Source: Paraflavitalea sp. CAU 1676
GTDB lineage: Bacteria; Bacteroidota; Bacteroidia; Chitinophagales; Chitinophagaceae
DNA: 64,000 bases
Direction of reading: 5' to 3'
NCBI RefSeq assembly: GCF_029223285.1
Contig: NZ_JARHUJ010000006.1
Location: 1-64,000 of the forward strand
Below, in pieces: positions 43,832 to 52,401 of this stretch. The notes under the pieces are model-generated. The model ran no database searches, was not told the origin of the DNA, and saw nothing but the letters and a program-made list of their open reading frames with translations. The translations under genes were made by a program, and so were the position numbers. Within the stretch, counting starts at the first letter, position 1. Every line of letters starts with the position of its first letter.

Positions 43832-45193
43832 TTATTTGGTGGTCAGTTCACCTGCCTGTATCATGCGGTAAATGGTCGACTTGCCAATGTCGAGCTTCTT
43901 AGCTACCAGCAACACATCCTTATCGTATTTGTCCAGGTAATGTTGAATGATATGAATTTCGAAGTCTTTTAAGGTCCGTTCTTTACTCAGCAGGTCATTC
44001 ACCGTTGCGACCGTGTTGATCGTAATATGCTCGGGCAGTACGGCATCGCCATCGGCCATCACGGCAGATAGCTCCATGACTGATTTCAACTCACGTACAT
44101 TCCCCGGAAATGTATACTGTAATAGTTTTTGCTGGGCTTCCTGCGATAGCGTTTTCTTTCCAATGCCATTGTCTTTGCAAAAAAGATCCATGAAATGCCT
44201 GGCCAGTACAATGATATCGTTGCCTCGTTCACGAAGAGCCGGTAATCCGATCGGTAAACCGATCAGACGGTAGTACAGATCCTCCCGAAAGGTTTTCTTT
44301 TGAACCTCTTCCAGTAATATACGGTGAGTAGCAACGATGATCCGTGCATTGAGCGGTACTACTTCATTGCCGCCAATCCGCGTGAGTTCTCTTTCCTGCA
44401 AAACCCTCAGCAGTTTTGCCTGCAGACTGATATCCATTTCCCCGATCTCGTCGAGAAAAAGTGTTCCTCCATTCGCTTCTTCGAACTTACCGATGCGCCG
44501 GGTAAGGGCTCCGGTAAATGCACCTTTTTCATGCCCAAACAATTCACTTTCGATAAGGTCTTTAGGGATCGCAGCCACGTTCACAGCCACAAAAGGCTTC
44601 TTCTGTCTCTCGGAATTATAGTGAATGGCTTTGGCTACCATTTCTTTACCGGAACCTGTTTCTCCGTTGATGGATACCGTGATATTGGTCTTTCCAGCCT
44701 TTTCGATCAGGCCATATACCTTCTCCATTACCTCGCTTTTGCCGATGAGGAATTTGGAGTAATCGTATTTACGGGCTACCTGCTCCTTTAATTGCTCCAC
44801 TTCCTGCCGCAGCCCAACGATCTCCCGGACGTGCAATAATGAATTCCAGAGCCTGTCCTTTACGTCGTCGTCTTTTACAATGTAATCGAAGGCTCCATTT
44901 TTCAGCAGGTTGATCGCTGTACCTACATCCTCCTGTCCTGAAATAATGATGACCTGGATCTCGGGATTGATCTCTCTGATCTTTTTCAACACGGCGCTAC
45001 CATCCATATCGGGCATGGAATAGTCAAGGGTAACGACATCGGGGCGCTCGTGGAGTTGATTAAAAAAGGCTGTTGAACTATCGAAGCGTTTTACTTCGTA
45101 GTCTGGATTGAGAGACAGATAATGTTCGAGCATGGAACCATACCAAACATCATCTTCCAGGACGAAAATCCTGAGGGCATGCTGATTTTTCAT
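43832..45193 (-). CDS. Sigma54-dependent response regulator (NtrC family)
   Basis: A 453-residue protein with three domains. The receiver (about 8-125) has FVLEDDV and VVTLDYSMPDMDG. The AAA+ domain (about 145-375) has Walker A GETGSGKE, ESELFGHEKGAFTGAL with the intact sigma54-contacting GAFTGA loop, and Walker B GGTLFLDEIGEM. The C-terminal Fis-type helix-turn-helix (about 405-450) reads DVLLVAKKLDIGKSTIYRMIQAG. It activates transcription by RNA polymerase with sigma54 after phosphorylation. It leads the operon with the REC-HPt gene. Target genes cannot be determined here. Confidence 0.95.
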   Translation of the reverse strand: MKNQHALRIFVLEDDVWYGSMLEHYLSLNPDYEVKRFDSSTAFFNQLHERPDVVTLDYSMPDMDGSAVLKKIREINPEIQVIIISGQEDVGTAINLLKNGAFDYIVKDDDVKDRLWNSLLHVREIVGLRQEVEQLKEQVARKYDYSKFLIGKSEVMEKVYGLIEKAGKTNITVSINGETGSGKEMVAKAIHYNSERQKKPFVAVNVAAIPKDLIESELFGHEKGAFTGALTRRIGKFEEANGGTLFLDEIGEMDISLQAKLLRVLQERELTRIGGNEVVPLNARIIVATHRILLEEVQKKTFREDLYYRLIGLPIGLPALRERGNDIIVLARHFMDLFCKDNGIGKKTLSQEAQQKLLQYTFPGNVRELKSVMELSAVMADGDAVLPEHITINTVATVNDLLSKERTLKDFEIHIIQHYLDKYDKDVLLVAKKLDIGKSTIYRMIQAGELTTK

Positions 45194-45423
45194 TGTAAAG
45201 GACTAAATAGTACATATATAAACGTATGAATGCCAAAAAAGTATTCCCAATTTGAATATTTTTTCCGCGAATGAGAATAAACAGCCAAAGCGGGAATCCA
45301 TAACTTACCTGATAATCAATAGTTAATGACCTATAACCATATTTTAATGTGTTTCTAATTTCTTCTCCTTTAATACGTCCAATTAATGAAGCCAGGAGCC
45401 AAATTCCCGGGTATCGCTGGCAA

Positions 45424-45457
45424 TTTGTCACTTTTCATATGCTGCTGTTTAACTTTG
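45424..45457 (+). promoter_or_regulatory. Promoter of the UvrD-shell nuclease gene
   Basis: TTTG (45424-45427) and TAACTTTG (45450-45457) fit the Bacteroidota promoter with a 22-base spacer. The G of the -7 box is just 3 bases before the ATG at 45461, so the mRNA could be leaderless. Confidence 0.5.
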
Positions 45458-45460
45458 GAT

Positions 45461-47413
45461 ATGCATCATCCGCTTTTGCCTGTATCCGACCTGGAAAGGA
45501 TCGGCCTATTTGTCCATTTAATCGACCGGTTTCCCGTTGGGCATCCCCTCAAGCGATTCCGGGGTGATGTCTATTTCGAGATCGTCAATTTTCATCAGCT
45601 CTTCAAGGTTATGATGCAGGAAGGCTGGCAAACGGAAATCCTGCAGGAAGAGATTGAAGCGTACCTGGCCGGATTGGATACAACGGCCCTTCCGGCAGCT
45701 ATCGGATGGACGGAAAAGCTTACAGCAGCTCTGCACGAATTTGATAACTACCGCCTGCTGCTCGTGGACACGAACCGGTATGAACCGGTCAGGCGGGAAC
45801 CTGTTCTCAAAATTGCCGGGTCTTTCACACAGCAACCAACCCACATAGTGAGCCAGCAGTCGCCGGGCATACAGTCACTCCCTCCGACAGCGTCCATGCC
45901 CCTGGCTGTCCTGGAGGATCCATTTATTCAACAGGTGATCGTACTGCTTAACTACATCGTGGCAGAGCAGGAAATACCTTCCAGCGGCGAGGCTATGCTC
46001 TTTGAATTGTTGCATGGTCCCTGGTTCCAGATCGCGCCCAACGACATACTGGACCTTACACTGGACGTGGCCGACAGGCAATACACCGAGCACATTACCA
46101 CACTACGGCGGTTATTGTATGAAAAGGTGCATTCACCCGCCAAAAACCTTTTTGCGCCCGGTGCCCCTGCCGGAATGAAAAAGGCGTCTGATGCTATTGA
46201 AAAACTAATTCCTCTCGTTGGGCAGTTACCAGTGCCCGACGTGGTTTCACTGCTGCTGGAGGAAACCGGCATTACCGAACATATCGACCAGCATGCAGAC
46301 AATGCGACGCTCGCTCCCCGCCTAAACGCATTCCACAACTGGATTACCGAAGAATCCCTCCGGCACGCACCTAACAACCTGGGCAGATTGTTGAAGCTGA
46401 TCGCCCTCGCCCCTTATTTAAGCTGGGCCGATTCGCTGCCTGTTCCCACAGATCCGGATGGTCGGATTGTGGCATTGGGGCGTCTCTATAAAACTGCTGA
46501 CGACACAGACACCAAACCAGCCGATGAAAGCGCTGCCCCCATTTATCCCCTTCCCCATCCCCGGGGCCCTGTGCTCAGTTCTCCGTATAGAGCCATTGAG
46601 AACAAGTTGGTACAGCGATTTGCGATGCATGCTACTGCACTTAACAGTTACCTGCGCTGCCCGCTGGAGTTCTATTACAATATCCTGGTGCGGACACCTT
46701 TCCCCAGAAATGAAGCCACCGAGTTTGGATCGGCCGTGCATTTTGCCCTGGAAATGTTATTTAAGAAGATGCAATCGAACCAGGAGGCATTTCCCGCCAA
46801 ACAGGCCTTTATACTGGATTTTGAAAGTTATATGCACCGGCGCAGAGCGAGTTTCACGCAGGAGCAATTCGACCGGCGCCTTGGCTATGGCAGAGAGGTA
46901 CTCGAGAACTATTACGAGCAGTATGCACATCGCTGGAATACCATTGTGACCGTGGAAAGGAATTTCCGGAATGTGGTGGTGAGGGGCGTTCCAATAAAAG
47001 GAAAGATCGACAAGCTGGAGTTTGATGGCCGTTCTGTAAACCTCGTGGACTATAAGACCGGCGACCCGGACAAGGCCGATTACCGGTTATCGCCACCCCG
47101 TGCCGCGAGCCCCCTTGGTGGTGACTATTGGCGGCAGGCTGTTTTTTATAAAATCCTCGTGGATAATTACCAGCAAAAAGAATGGAAGGTGACGAGCGCG
47201 GAATTCGATTTTATTGAACCCGACAGGCTGGGTGTTTATCACAAGGAAAAGTTATTTATCGGGCCTGAAGATGTTGAGACCGTAACACAGCAATTCACCG
47301 TTGCGTGGGAGCGCATACGCGACAGGGATTTTTATACCGGCTGCGGCAAACCGGGATGCCACTGGTGCCGTTTTGTTAAATCATATGGGCTCGATACAAG
47401 CTCTCATCCATAA
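45461..47413 (+). CDS. UvrD-like protein without helicase motifs, with intact PD-(D/E)XK Fe-S nuclease
   Basis: A 650-residue protein from the ATG at 45461 (an earlier ATG at 45386 translates promoter DNA). The end is a RecB/AddB-type nuclease: TALNSYLRCPLEFYY, GSAVHFALE, GKIDKLEF, VDYKTGDPDKA and YWRQAVFYKILVD, plus three C-terminal Cys in GCGKPGCHWC that with the LRCP Cys should bind a 4Fe-4S cluster. The first 400 residues resemble accessory domains of Bacteroidota UvrD/Rep helicase-nucleases of roughly 1050-1100 residues: HPLKRFRGDVYFEIVNFHQLF (domain 1B-like) and VIVLLNYIVAEQEIPSSGEAMLFELLH (2B-like). But no Walker A, no DExx box, no SAKGLE-type motif and no YVAMTRA-type motif is present. 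The frame is intact, so it is probably a RecC/AddB-like non-motor nuclease partner rather than a pseudogene. Confidence 0.75.
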   Translation: MHHPLLPVSDLERIGLFVHLIDRFPVGHPLKRFRGDVYFEIVNFHQLFKVMMQEGWQTEILQEEIEAYLAGLDTTALPAAIGWTEKLTAALHEFDNYRLLLVDTNRYEPVRREPVLKIAGSFTQQPTHIVSQQSPGIQSLPPTASMPLAVLEDPFIQQVIVLLNYIVAEQEIPSSGEAMLFELLHGPWFQIAPNDILDLTLDVADRQYTEHITTLRRLLYEKVHSPAKNLFAPGAPAGMKKASDAIEKLIPLVGQLPVPDVVSLLLEETGITEHIDQHADNATLAPRLNAFHNWITEESLRHAPNNLGRLLKLIALAPYLSWADSLPVPTDPDGRIVALGRLYKTADDTDTKPADESAAPIYPLPHPRGPVLSSPYRAIENKLVQRFAMHATALNSYLRCPLEFYYNILVRTPFPRNEATEFGSAVHFALEMLFKKMQSNQEAFPAKQAFILDFESYMHRRRASFTQEQFDRRLGYGREVLENYYEQYAHRWNTIVTVERNFRNVVVRGVPIKGKIDKLEFDGRSVNLVDYKTGDPDKADYRLSPPRAASPLGGDYWRQAVFYKILVDNYQQKEWKVTSAEFDFIEPDRLGVYHKEKLFIGPEDVETVTQQFTVAWERIRDRDFYTGCGKPGCHWCRFVKSYGLDTSSHP

Positions 47414-47428
47414 TCCGTGCAAACGAGC

Positions 47429-47436
47429 TATGTTTG
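47429..47436 (+). promoter_or_regulatory. -7 promoter element of the Ig-like lipoprotein gene
   Basis: TATGTTTG fits TAnnTTTG, 25 bases before the ATG at 47462. No clear -33 box. Confidence 0.4.
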
Positions 47437-47461
47437 CAGCTTATTGAAGTTGTAACAATTC

Positions 47462-48898
47462 ATGAAGCAGGTATTATCCATTCTTTTCATCCTTGTAGTG
47501 ATCGCTCAATTTCAGGTTATTACGGTTGGCTGTGCAAATATCATTGCCCCCATGGGTGGCCCGAAGGATTCTTTGCCCCCGCAGCTGATGGAAGTACGCC
47601 CTGCCGACTCTACCCGGCATTTTACCGGCAAGCGTATCGTATTTGAATTTGATGAGTTTATTGCTGCGCCGGATAATATCCAGGAGAACCTGTTGATTTC
47701 GCCCTTACCTAAACTCAATCCGGTGGTGACCAGTAAACTGAAAACACTTACTGTTGTCATAAAGGATACCCTTGAGGATAATACCACGTACTCGATTAAC
47801 TTTGGCAGTGCTATCAAGGACATCAATGAAGGGAATATACTGAAAGATTTCACGTACATTTTTACGACGGGGTCTACGGTCGACTCCCTGACCGTTTCGG
47901 GCAAGGTGATCGTAGCAGAGACCGGCAAACCCGACTCTACACTGATTGCAGCGCTTCATAAGAAAACAGACGATTCGGCTGTAGTAAAGGAGCGTCCACG
48001 TTATATTACCAAGCTTGATAAGGAAGGCCAGTTCACTTTCCACAACCTGCCTCCCGGCACTTTTGCTTTGTACGTTTTCAAGGACGAAGGTGGCCAGCGG
48101 AAGTTCATGAACCGCGGGCAGTTGTTTGCTTTTGCCGATTCACTCGTCAACACCACCGAAAAAAAATCATTTACCCTGTACGCTTACCCACAGCAGGAAA
48201 AAGAAGAAAAGAAAAAAGATACGGCAAAACCCAAAGCTCCGGTTGTTAAGCCGGCCACTAATAAAGGCGCTGGTGTGGGTCAGGATAAGCGATTGCGGCT
48301 TGAAACCAACCTGGCCAACCAGGAGCTGGATATCCTTGGTCAACTGGAGATCAGCTTCAAGGCTGCCCCCTTGAAATCATTCGATTCGACCAAAGTGCAG
48401 TTTGTCAGTGAAAAGTTTGAGCCCCTTTCCGGTTATCGATATATTACCGATAGCAGCAACAAGAAAATTACCTTACAGTACGCCTGGGTCCCGAATACGG
48501 CCTATAACCTCATCGTAGACAAAGATTTTGCGGAAGATTCACTGGGTCATAAACTGACAAGAACAGATACGCTCCAGTTCCGCACTAAAAAAGAGGCTGA
48601 CTATGGGCTGGTTCGTTTGCGTTTCCCGAACCTCGATCTTTCCAAGAATCCTGTATTACAGTTTGTGCAAGGCGATCAGGTCAAGTTTAGTCACCCCTTT
48701 ACCAATAATACCTTTAACGCAAAGCTCTTCATACCCGGCGAATATGACCTGAGGATCTTATTCGACACCAACAAAAATGGCATTTGGGATCCCGGCGATT
48801 TCTTTGGTAAGCACCTTCAACCAGAAAGGGTAATGCCCATTTCGCGCAAGCTGACCATTAAAGCCAACTGGGACAACGAAATTGACATTACCCTTTAG
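47462..48898 (+). CDS. Ig-like domain (Big_5) lipoprotein
   Basis: A 478-residue probable lipoprotein: the signal segment ends in ITVGC (Cys about residue 24) and is followed by ANIIAPMGGPKDSLPPQL, the typical start of this conserved Bacteroidota family. The Big_5 Ig-like domain (about 33-140) reads PADSTRHFTGKRIVFEFDEFI and TYSINFGSAIKDINEGN. A carboxypeptidase-regulatory-like segment (about 150-215) and a Lys-rich linker (KEEKKKDTAKPK) follow, then two more beta domains, the last with LRILFDTNKNGIWDPGDFFGK. It is likely a structural protein on the inner face of the outer membrane or the cell surface. Often found in single copy as a housekeeping gene; role unknown. Confidence 0.82.
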   Translation: MKQVLSILFILVVIAQFQVITVGCANIIAPMGGPKDSLPPQLMEVRPADSTRHFTGKRIVFEFDEFIAAPDNIQENLLISPLPKLNPVVTSKLKTLTVVIKDTLEDNTTYSINFGSAIKDINEGNILKDFTYIFTTGSTVDSLTVSGKVIVAETGKPDSTLIAALHKKTDDSAVVKERPRYITKLDKEGQFTFHNLPPGTFALYVFKDEGGQRKFMNRGQLFAFADSLVNTTEKKSFTLYAYPQQEKEEKKKDTAKPKAPVVKPATNKGAGVGQDKRLRLETNLANQELDILGQLEISFKAAPLKSFDSTKVQFVSEKFEPLSGYRYITDSSNKKITLQYAWVPNTAYNLIVDKDFAEDSLGHKLTRTDTLQFRTKKEADYGLVRLRFPNLDLSKNPVLQFVQGDQVKFSHPFTNNTFNAKLFIPGEYDLRILFDTNKNGIWDPGDFFGKHLQPERVMPISRKLTIKANWDNEIDITL

Positions 48899-48912
48899 GA
48901 AATCGTCATTAC

Positions 48913-50163
48913 TTATTTTTTGAACCGGTACCCCACTCTACAAGTGTAGGTGTACGGTTTAATCGATAATCCATTAAAACGTTCGAACCCTCCGGCAAGA
49001 TTTGCTGTAGCACACACTTCAAACCTGTTTGCGATAATGCCGCCAACACGACCTGTCACAGATACCCATGATTTCTCAAGGTCGAAGTAGTTGTCCAGCT
49101 CTGCTTTCTTGTCGTAGTTAACCCATGTTCTAACTAACTTGTTCTCCGGATAGGAGGAAATGTTATAATCAATGCCTGCTCCCAGATAAACTTTCCACGT
49201 AGGTTTTCTCAGCAGGTTGTAAAGCAACGACAAGGAAGGTGTGATGTTATTTTGCTTCAATGTGTAGGTAGAATTGGCTCCACTTGGCAGGTAATCGGAA
49301 ACAAAGCCTTTACCTTCATAACTTAAAGAACTATAGAACAACTCAACCCGGATAATGAGATCCTGGAGATTTCTTGAAGAGGCAATATCCATACCCAGTC
49401 CACCCGTAAACCCCACTTTGCTTTTGTAATCGAGGCGACTGGCTTCATTGGGTCCACTAACTTTCAGGTTTGAGAAGGTGGGGCCTGCTGCAACAAAGAA
49501 ATTAATTGGTGCTGATTTCTTTTTCTCGACCTTCTGATCGTTGATCAAAGCAACGATCCTCAACAGGTCGCGTTCCTGATAATTAGCCCGTAAAAGGTAA
49601 CTATTAAGTTTTTTCTCTTCTTTGTGGCCGATCGAAAAACGCTGCAGTTGATTGCGGAAAGTTCTTTTGTATTGCAAACTCGCGCTTACATTGTCGTATG
49701 ACACTCTATAGGTCAACTCCTCATACGTACCTTGCTTGTCTTTCGTGTAATAGTGGGGCTTTTCATCTACCAGCTGGTAAAGTTCTACCACGGGTCCTTT
49801 CATGAGGATCCTCAGGAATACGGTATCTATTGCTGTCGTATCGTTTTTTCCATCCATGACTTCCTGAAGTGTCACCGGTGCCATATCTTTCTTCACCACT
49901 GCACGCTCAAAGGAGTCTTTTCCGATAATCAGGAAAGAGGTTAGGTCTGCAACAGTATATTGACGTACCTGACCTGCTTCTCCGTCTTTAAAATTGATCT
50001 TACGGGGGTTTTGGCGCCATTCGCGGTAATCGACCTGGCCTTCTTGCTGTGTTCCGTTGAGGAAGGTGATGGATGCAGGGAGATAATTGGTTTGGCTCAG
50101 GGTAGTTAGGGTATTCATCAACAGTAAAACAACTGTGCACAATAACACATTAAGTGTTCTCAT
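48913..50163 (-). CDS. Outer membrane beta-barrel protein
   Basis: A 416-residue protein with a signal peptide (MRTLNVLLCTVVLLLMNTLT, cleavage after LSQ). The first half (about 30-200) is a periplasmic-type beta domain (PASITFLNGTQQEGQVDYREW... DLTSFLIIGKDSFERAVV) of a kind common in Bacteroidota. The second half (about 215-416) is a barrel: FFVAAGPTFSNLKVSG, GFTGGLGMDIAS, LIIRVELFYSSLSYEG, WKVYLGAGIDYNIS and ending TYTCRVGYRFKK. Function unknown. It converges with the Ig-like lipoprotein gene, only 14 bases apart. Confidence 0.78.
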   Translation of the reverse strand: MRTLNVLLCTVVLLLMNTLTTLSQTNYLPASITFLNGTQQEGQVDYREWRQNPRKINFKDGEAGQVRQYTVADLTSFLIIGKDSFERAVVKKDMAPVTLQEVMDGKNDTTAIDTVFLRILMKGPVVELYQLVDEKPHYYTKDKQGTYEELTYRVSYDNVSASLQYKRTFRNQLQRFSIGHKEEKKLNSYLLRANYQERDLLRIVALINDQKVEKKKSAPINFFVAAGPTFSNLKVSGPNEASRLDYKSKVGFTGGLGMDIASSRNLQDLIIRVELFYSSLSYEGKGFVSDYLPSGANSTYTLKQNNITPSLSLLYNLLRKPTWKVYLGAGIDYNISSYPENKLVRTWVNYDKKAELDNYFDLEKSWVSVTGRVGGIIANRFEVCATANLAGGFERFNGLSIKPYTYTCRVGYRFKK

Positions 50164-50382
50164 ATGTATCTTTTTGGTTTAGGGTGAGCAAAATTGGTCT
50201 AAAAACGATTACAAACAAACGAAAATTGCAAAACAGATCAGATCTGGGTAAAGGATGGCAGCGGAAATGCAGGCGGGGCGTGCATCTCTTGTGAACGCCC
50301 ACCGTATACAGAGGGCTTTTTGCCGAATCCAGACGGCGAATATTGCCTTCATTCCCCGCTATGGGGCCAACCGCGAAACGCG

Positions 50383-50390
50383 TATCTTTG
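50383..50390 (+). promoter_or_regulatory. -7 promoter element touching the recR start
   Basis: TATCTTTG is a full match to TAnnTTTG and ends only 4 bases before the recR ATG at 50395, implying a leaderless mRNA if it is used. Confidence 0.45.
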
Positions 50391-50394
50391 TGTT

Positions 50395-51015
50395 ATGCAA
50401 TTTTCATCTGCGTTACTGGAAAATGCCGTCAATGAATTTGCCAAACTACCGGGCATTGGCAAAAAGACAGCTTTGAGGCTGGTGCTCCATATATTGAAGC
50501 AGGAACCGGAAAAAGTAGAACTTTTTGGGGAAGCCATTACCAAAATGCGCCGGGAGATCAAGTTCTGCCAGCGGTGCTATAATGTGGCCGATGCCGACAT
50601 TTGTTCCATTTGCTCCAACTCCCTGCGCCGGCAGGAACTGGTATGCGTGGTGGAAAACCTGCGTGATGTGATCGCTATCGAGGGAACGCAGCAATTCAGC
50701 GGCACTTACCATATCCTCGGCGGTATCATCTCCCCGCTCGACGGCGTTGGCCCCGACCAACTGCATATTGAAGCCCTCATTCAACGGGTGCAGAAGGAAA
50801 AAATAGAAGAGATCATTTTCGCCCTGAACCCTAATATCCAGGGAGATACGACGATCTATTATATTCAGAAAAAACTACAATCGTATCCTGTCAAGGTAAC
50901 CACCATTGCCCGGGGCATCGCTTTTGGCGGCGAGCTCGAATACGCCGATGAAATGACACTTGCCCGTTCAATCACCAACCGTTTGCCAGTAGAGAGTTAC
51001 GTATCGAACCGGTAA
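50395..51015 (+). CDS. recR: Recombination mediator protein RecR
   Basis: A 206-residue RecR from the ATG at 50395 (the frame upstream to 50320 is leader). Helix-hairpin-helix LPGIGKKTALRLVLHIL (about 18-34), the zinc finger CQRCYNVADADICSIC (about 58-73) and the Toprim domain with VVENLRDVIAIEG and the acidic residues GGIISPLDGVGPDQL are all present, followed by the C-terminal Walker B-like motif. With RecO and RecF it loads RecA at gaps in single-stranded DNA. Single-gene unit upstream of the metH promoter. Confidence 0.97.
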   Translation: MQFSSALLENAVNEFAKLPGIGKKTALRLVLHILKQEPEKVELFGEAITKMRREIKFCQRCYNVADADICSICSNSLRRQELVCVVENLRDVIAIEGTQQFSGTYHILGGIISPLDGVGPDQLHIEALIQRVQKEKIEEIIFALNPNIQGDTTIYYIQKKLQSYPVKVTTIARGIAFGGELEYADEMTLARSITNRLPVESYVSNR

Positions 51016-51036
51016 GGCCCTCAGGTTCAGCCTCGT

Positions 51037-51067
51037 TTTGCCATTAATAGAACTTACCGTAACTTTG
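51037..51067 (+). promoter_or_regulatory. Consensus Bacteroidota promoter upstream of metH
   Basis: TTTG (51037-51040), 19 bases, then TAACTTTG (51060-51067). This is an exact match to the TTTG-N19-TAnnTTTG consensus. It predicts a transcript start near 51073, giving a leader of about 240 bases before the ATG at 51311. Confidence 0.75.
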
Positions 51068-51072
51068 CGGCC

Positions 51073-51310
51073 TGATCGCAGGCGGATTTGTTTATTGTTC
51101 GGCCTGTAGCCCACAGGGGCAGCTTTCCAATAACGGAAAGTTCTTCACAACAGAACTAATAAACGCCAGGAAAACCTTCACACCATTTTCCCAACGTTTA
51201 TGATGTTCTGAACTACGAACAGTAATCACCCACTGCCTGTTAATCTTATGCATCACCCGTTTTGTCATTGGCGGCTTCGCTGCCGACGACGGAGCAATAA
51301 ACATTAGCAT
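51073..51310 (+). promoter_or_regulatory. Candidate structured mRNA leader of the metH operon
   Basis: Several perfect hairpins stand in a row: CCTGT/ACAGG (51103-51117), CTTTCC/GGAAAG (51123-51140), AGTTCT/AGAACT (51139-51157, sharing two bases with the previous one, so the two compete at that edge) and GGCGGC/GCTGCC (51271-51285, one G-U pair) 25 bases before the ATG. No B12 box or known SAM riboswitch core was recognised. Confidence 0.4.
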
Positions 51311-52321
51311 ATGGACATCAGGAAACAATTAGAGAAGCGGATCTTGATCATCGATGGGGCCATGGGCACCATGATACAACGTTATAAGCTGGAGGAAGCC
51401 GATTACCGGGGTGAGCGTTTTAAGGACTGGCACCTGGATGTTAAAGGCAACAACGATCTCCTTTGTCTTACCCAACCTCATATTATTGAAGAGATACATA
51501 GTCAGTACCTTGAAGCAGGCGCCGACATTATCGAGACCAATACATTCTCCAGCACCACCATCGCGATGGCGGATTATGAAATGCAATCGCTGGCGTATGA
51601 ACTAAATGTGGCGGCTGCAAAATGCGGACGCCGGGCAGCAGACAAATACACGGCACAGGACCCTTCCAAACCACGCTACGTGGCTGGCGCTATCGGTCCG
51701 TTGAACAAGACGCTCAGCCTTTCGCCCGACGTGAACAACCCCGGTTTCCGGGCGCTCACTTTCGATGAGGCCATGACGGCCTATTATGAGCAGGTGAGCG
51801 GGCTCGTTGACGGTGGTGTAGACATTATCCTTATCGAAACCATCTTCGACACCCTGAACGCCAAGGCTGCCATTTATGCTACCAAGAAATACTTCCAGGA
51901 TACCAAAAAGCCAGAGCTGCCGATCATGATCAGCGGTACCATTACCGATGCGTCGGGCCGTACGCTGAGCGGGCAGACGCTGGAGGCATTTTATACCAGT
52001 GTAGCCCATGCCAAGCCTTTGAGCATTGGCCTCAATTGTGCATTGGGTGCTGCAGAAATGAGACCCCATATTGAAGAGCTGAGCCAGATAGCGGCTTGCT
52101 TTACATCGGCCTATCCGAACGCCGGCCTGCCCAATGCCATGGGTGAGTACGATGAACTGCCCGAGCAAACTGCCCACTTCATTGAAGAATGGGCTGAGCA
52201 GGGTTTCGTGAATATCGTGGGGGGCTGTTGTGGAACAACGCCAGATCATATCAGGCACATCGCTGATCATGTAAAGAAGATCACTCCAAGGCCTTTGCCG
52301 GTATTGGAGGAAGCCCTTTAA
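51311..52321 (+). CDS. metH: Methionine synthase, homocysteine-binding subunit (split MetH, N-terminal part)
   Basis: A 336-residue protein equal to the first domain of cobalamin-dependent methionine synthase. It begins [25 protein letters not shown] and carries the zinc/homocysteine site: Cys in [10 protein letters not shown] (about 240) and the Cys pair in [12 protein letters not shown] (about 305-306). It binds and activates homocysteine for methylation. The cobalamin, folate and reactivation domains are encoded by the next gene, 80 bases downstream, so both must act together. This split is common in Bacteroidota. It has a strong promoter and a long leader. Confidence 0.95.
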   Translation: MDIRKQLEKRILIIDGAMGTMIQRYKLEEADYRGERFKDWHLDVKGNNDLLCLTQPHIIEEIHSQYLEAGADIIETNTFSSTTIAMADYEMQSLAYELNVAAAKCGRRAADKYTAQDPSKPRYVAGAIGPLNKTLSLSPDVNNPGFRALTFDEAMTAYYEQVSGLVDGGVDIILIETIFDTLNAKAAIYATKKYFQDTKKPELPIMISGTITDASGRTLSGQTLEAFYTSVAHAKPLSIGLNCALGAAEMRPHIEELSQIAACFTSAYPNAGLPNAMGEYDELPEQTAHFIEEWAEQGFVNIVGGCCGTTPDHIRHIADHVKKITPRPLPVLEEAL

Positions 52322-52401
52322 ACGAAAGGGCCCCTGCCGCAATGCAGCCATCATGCTTTGAACAACTTAACTCGTAAGAGTTCCTACAGGAAATAATCAG
52401 T

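Noticed and set aside
45386-45460. Upstream ATG of the UvrD-shell nuclease as the real start
   Set aside because: The extra 25 residues translate the promoter box and read LFICCCLTLD, unlike the family; 45461 was preferred.
51073-51310. Cobalamin or SAM-I riboswitch in the metH leader
   Set aside because: Looked for the B12 box (GCCACTG) and SAM-I core; only a weak CCCACTGCC-like string was found, so the leader is reported as unclassified.
51092-51328. 78-residue minus-strand frame ending in SSVVKNFPLLESCPCGLQAEQ
   Set aside because: It covers the metH promoter, leader and start codon, has no recognisable domain and poor start context; best explained as a chance frame.
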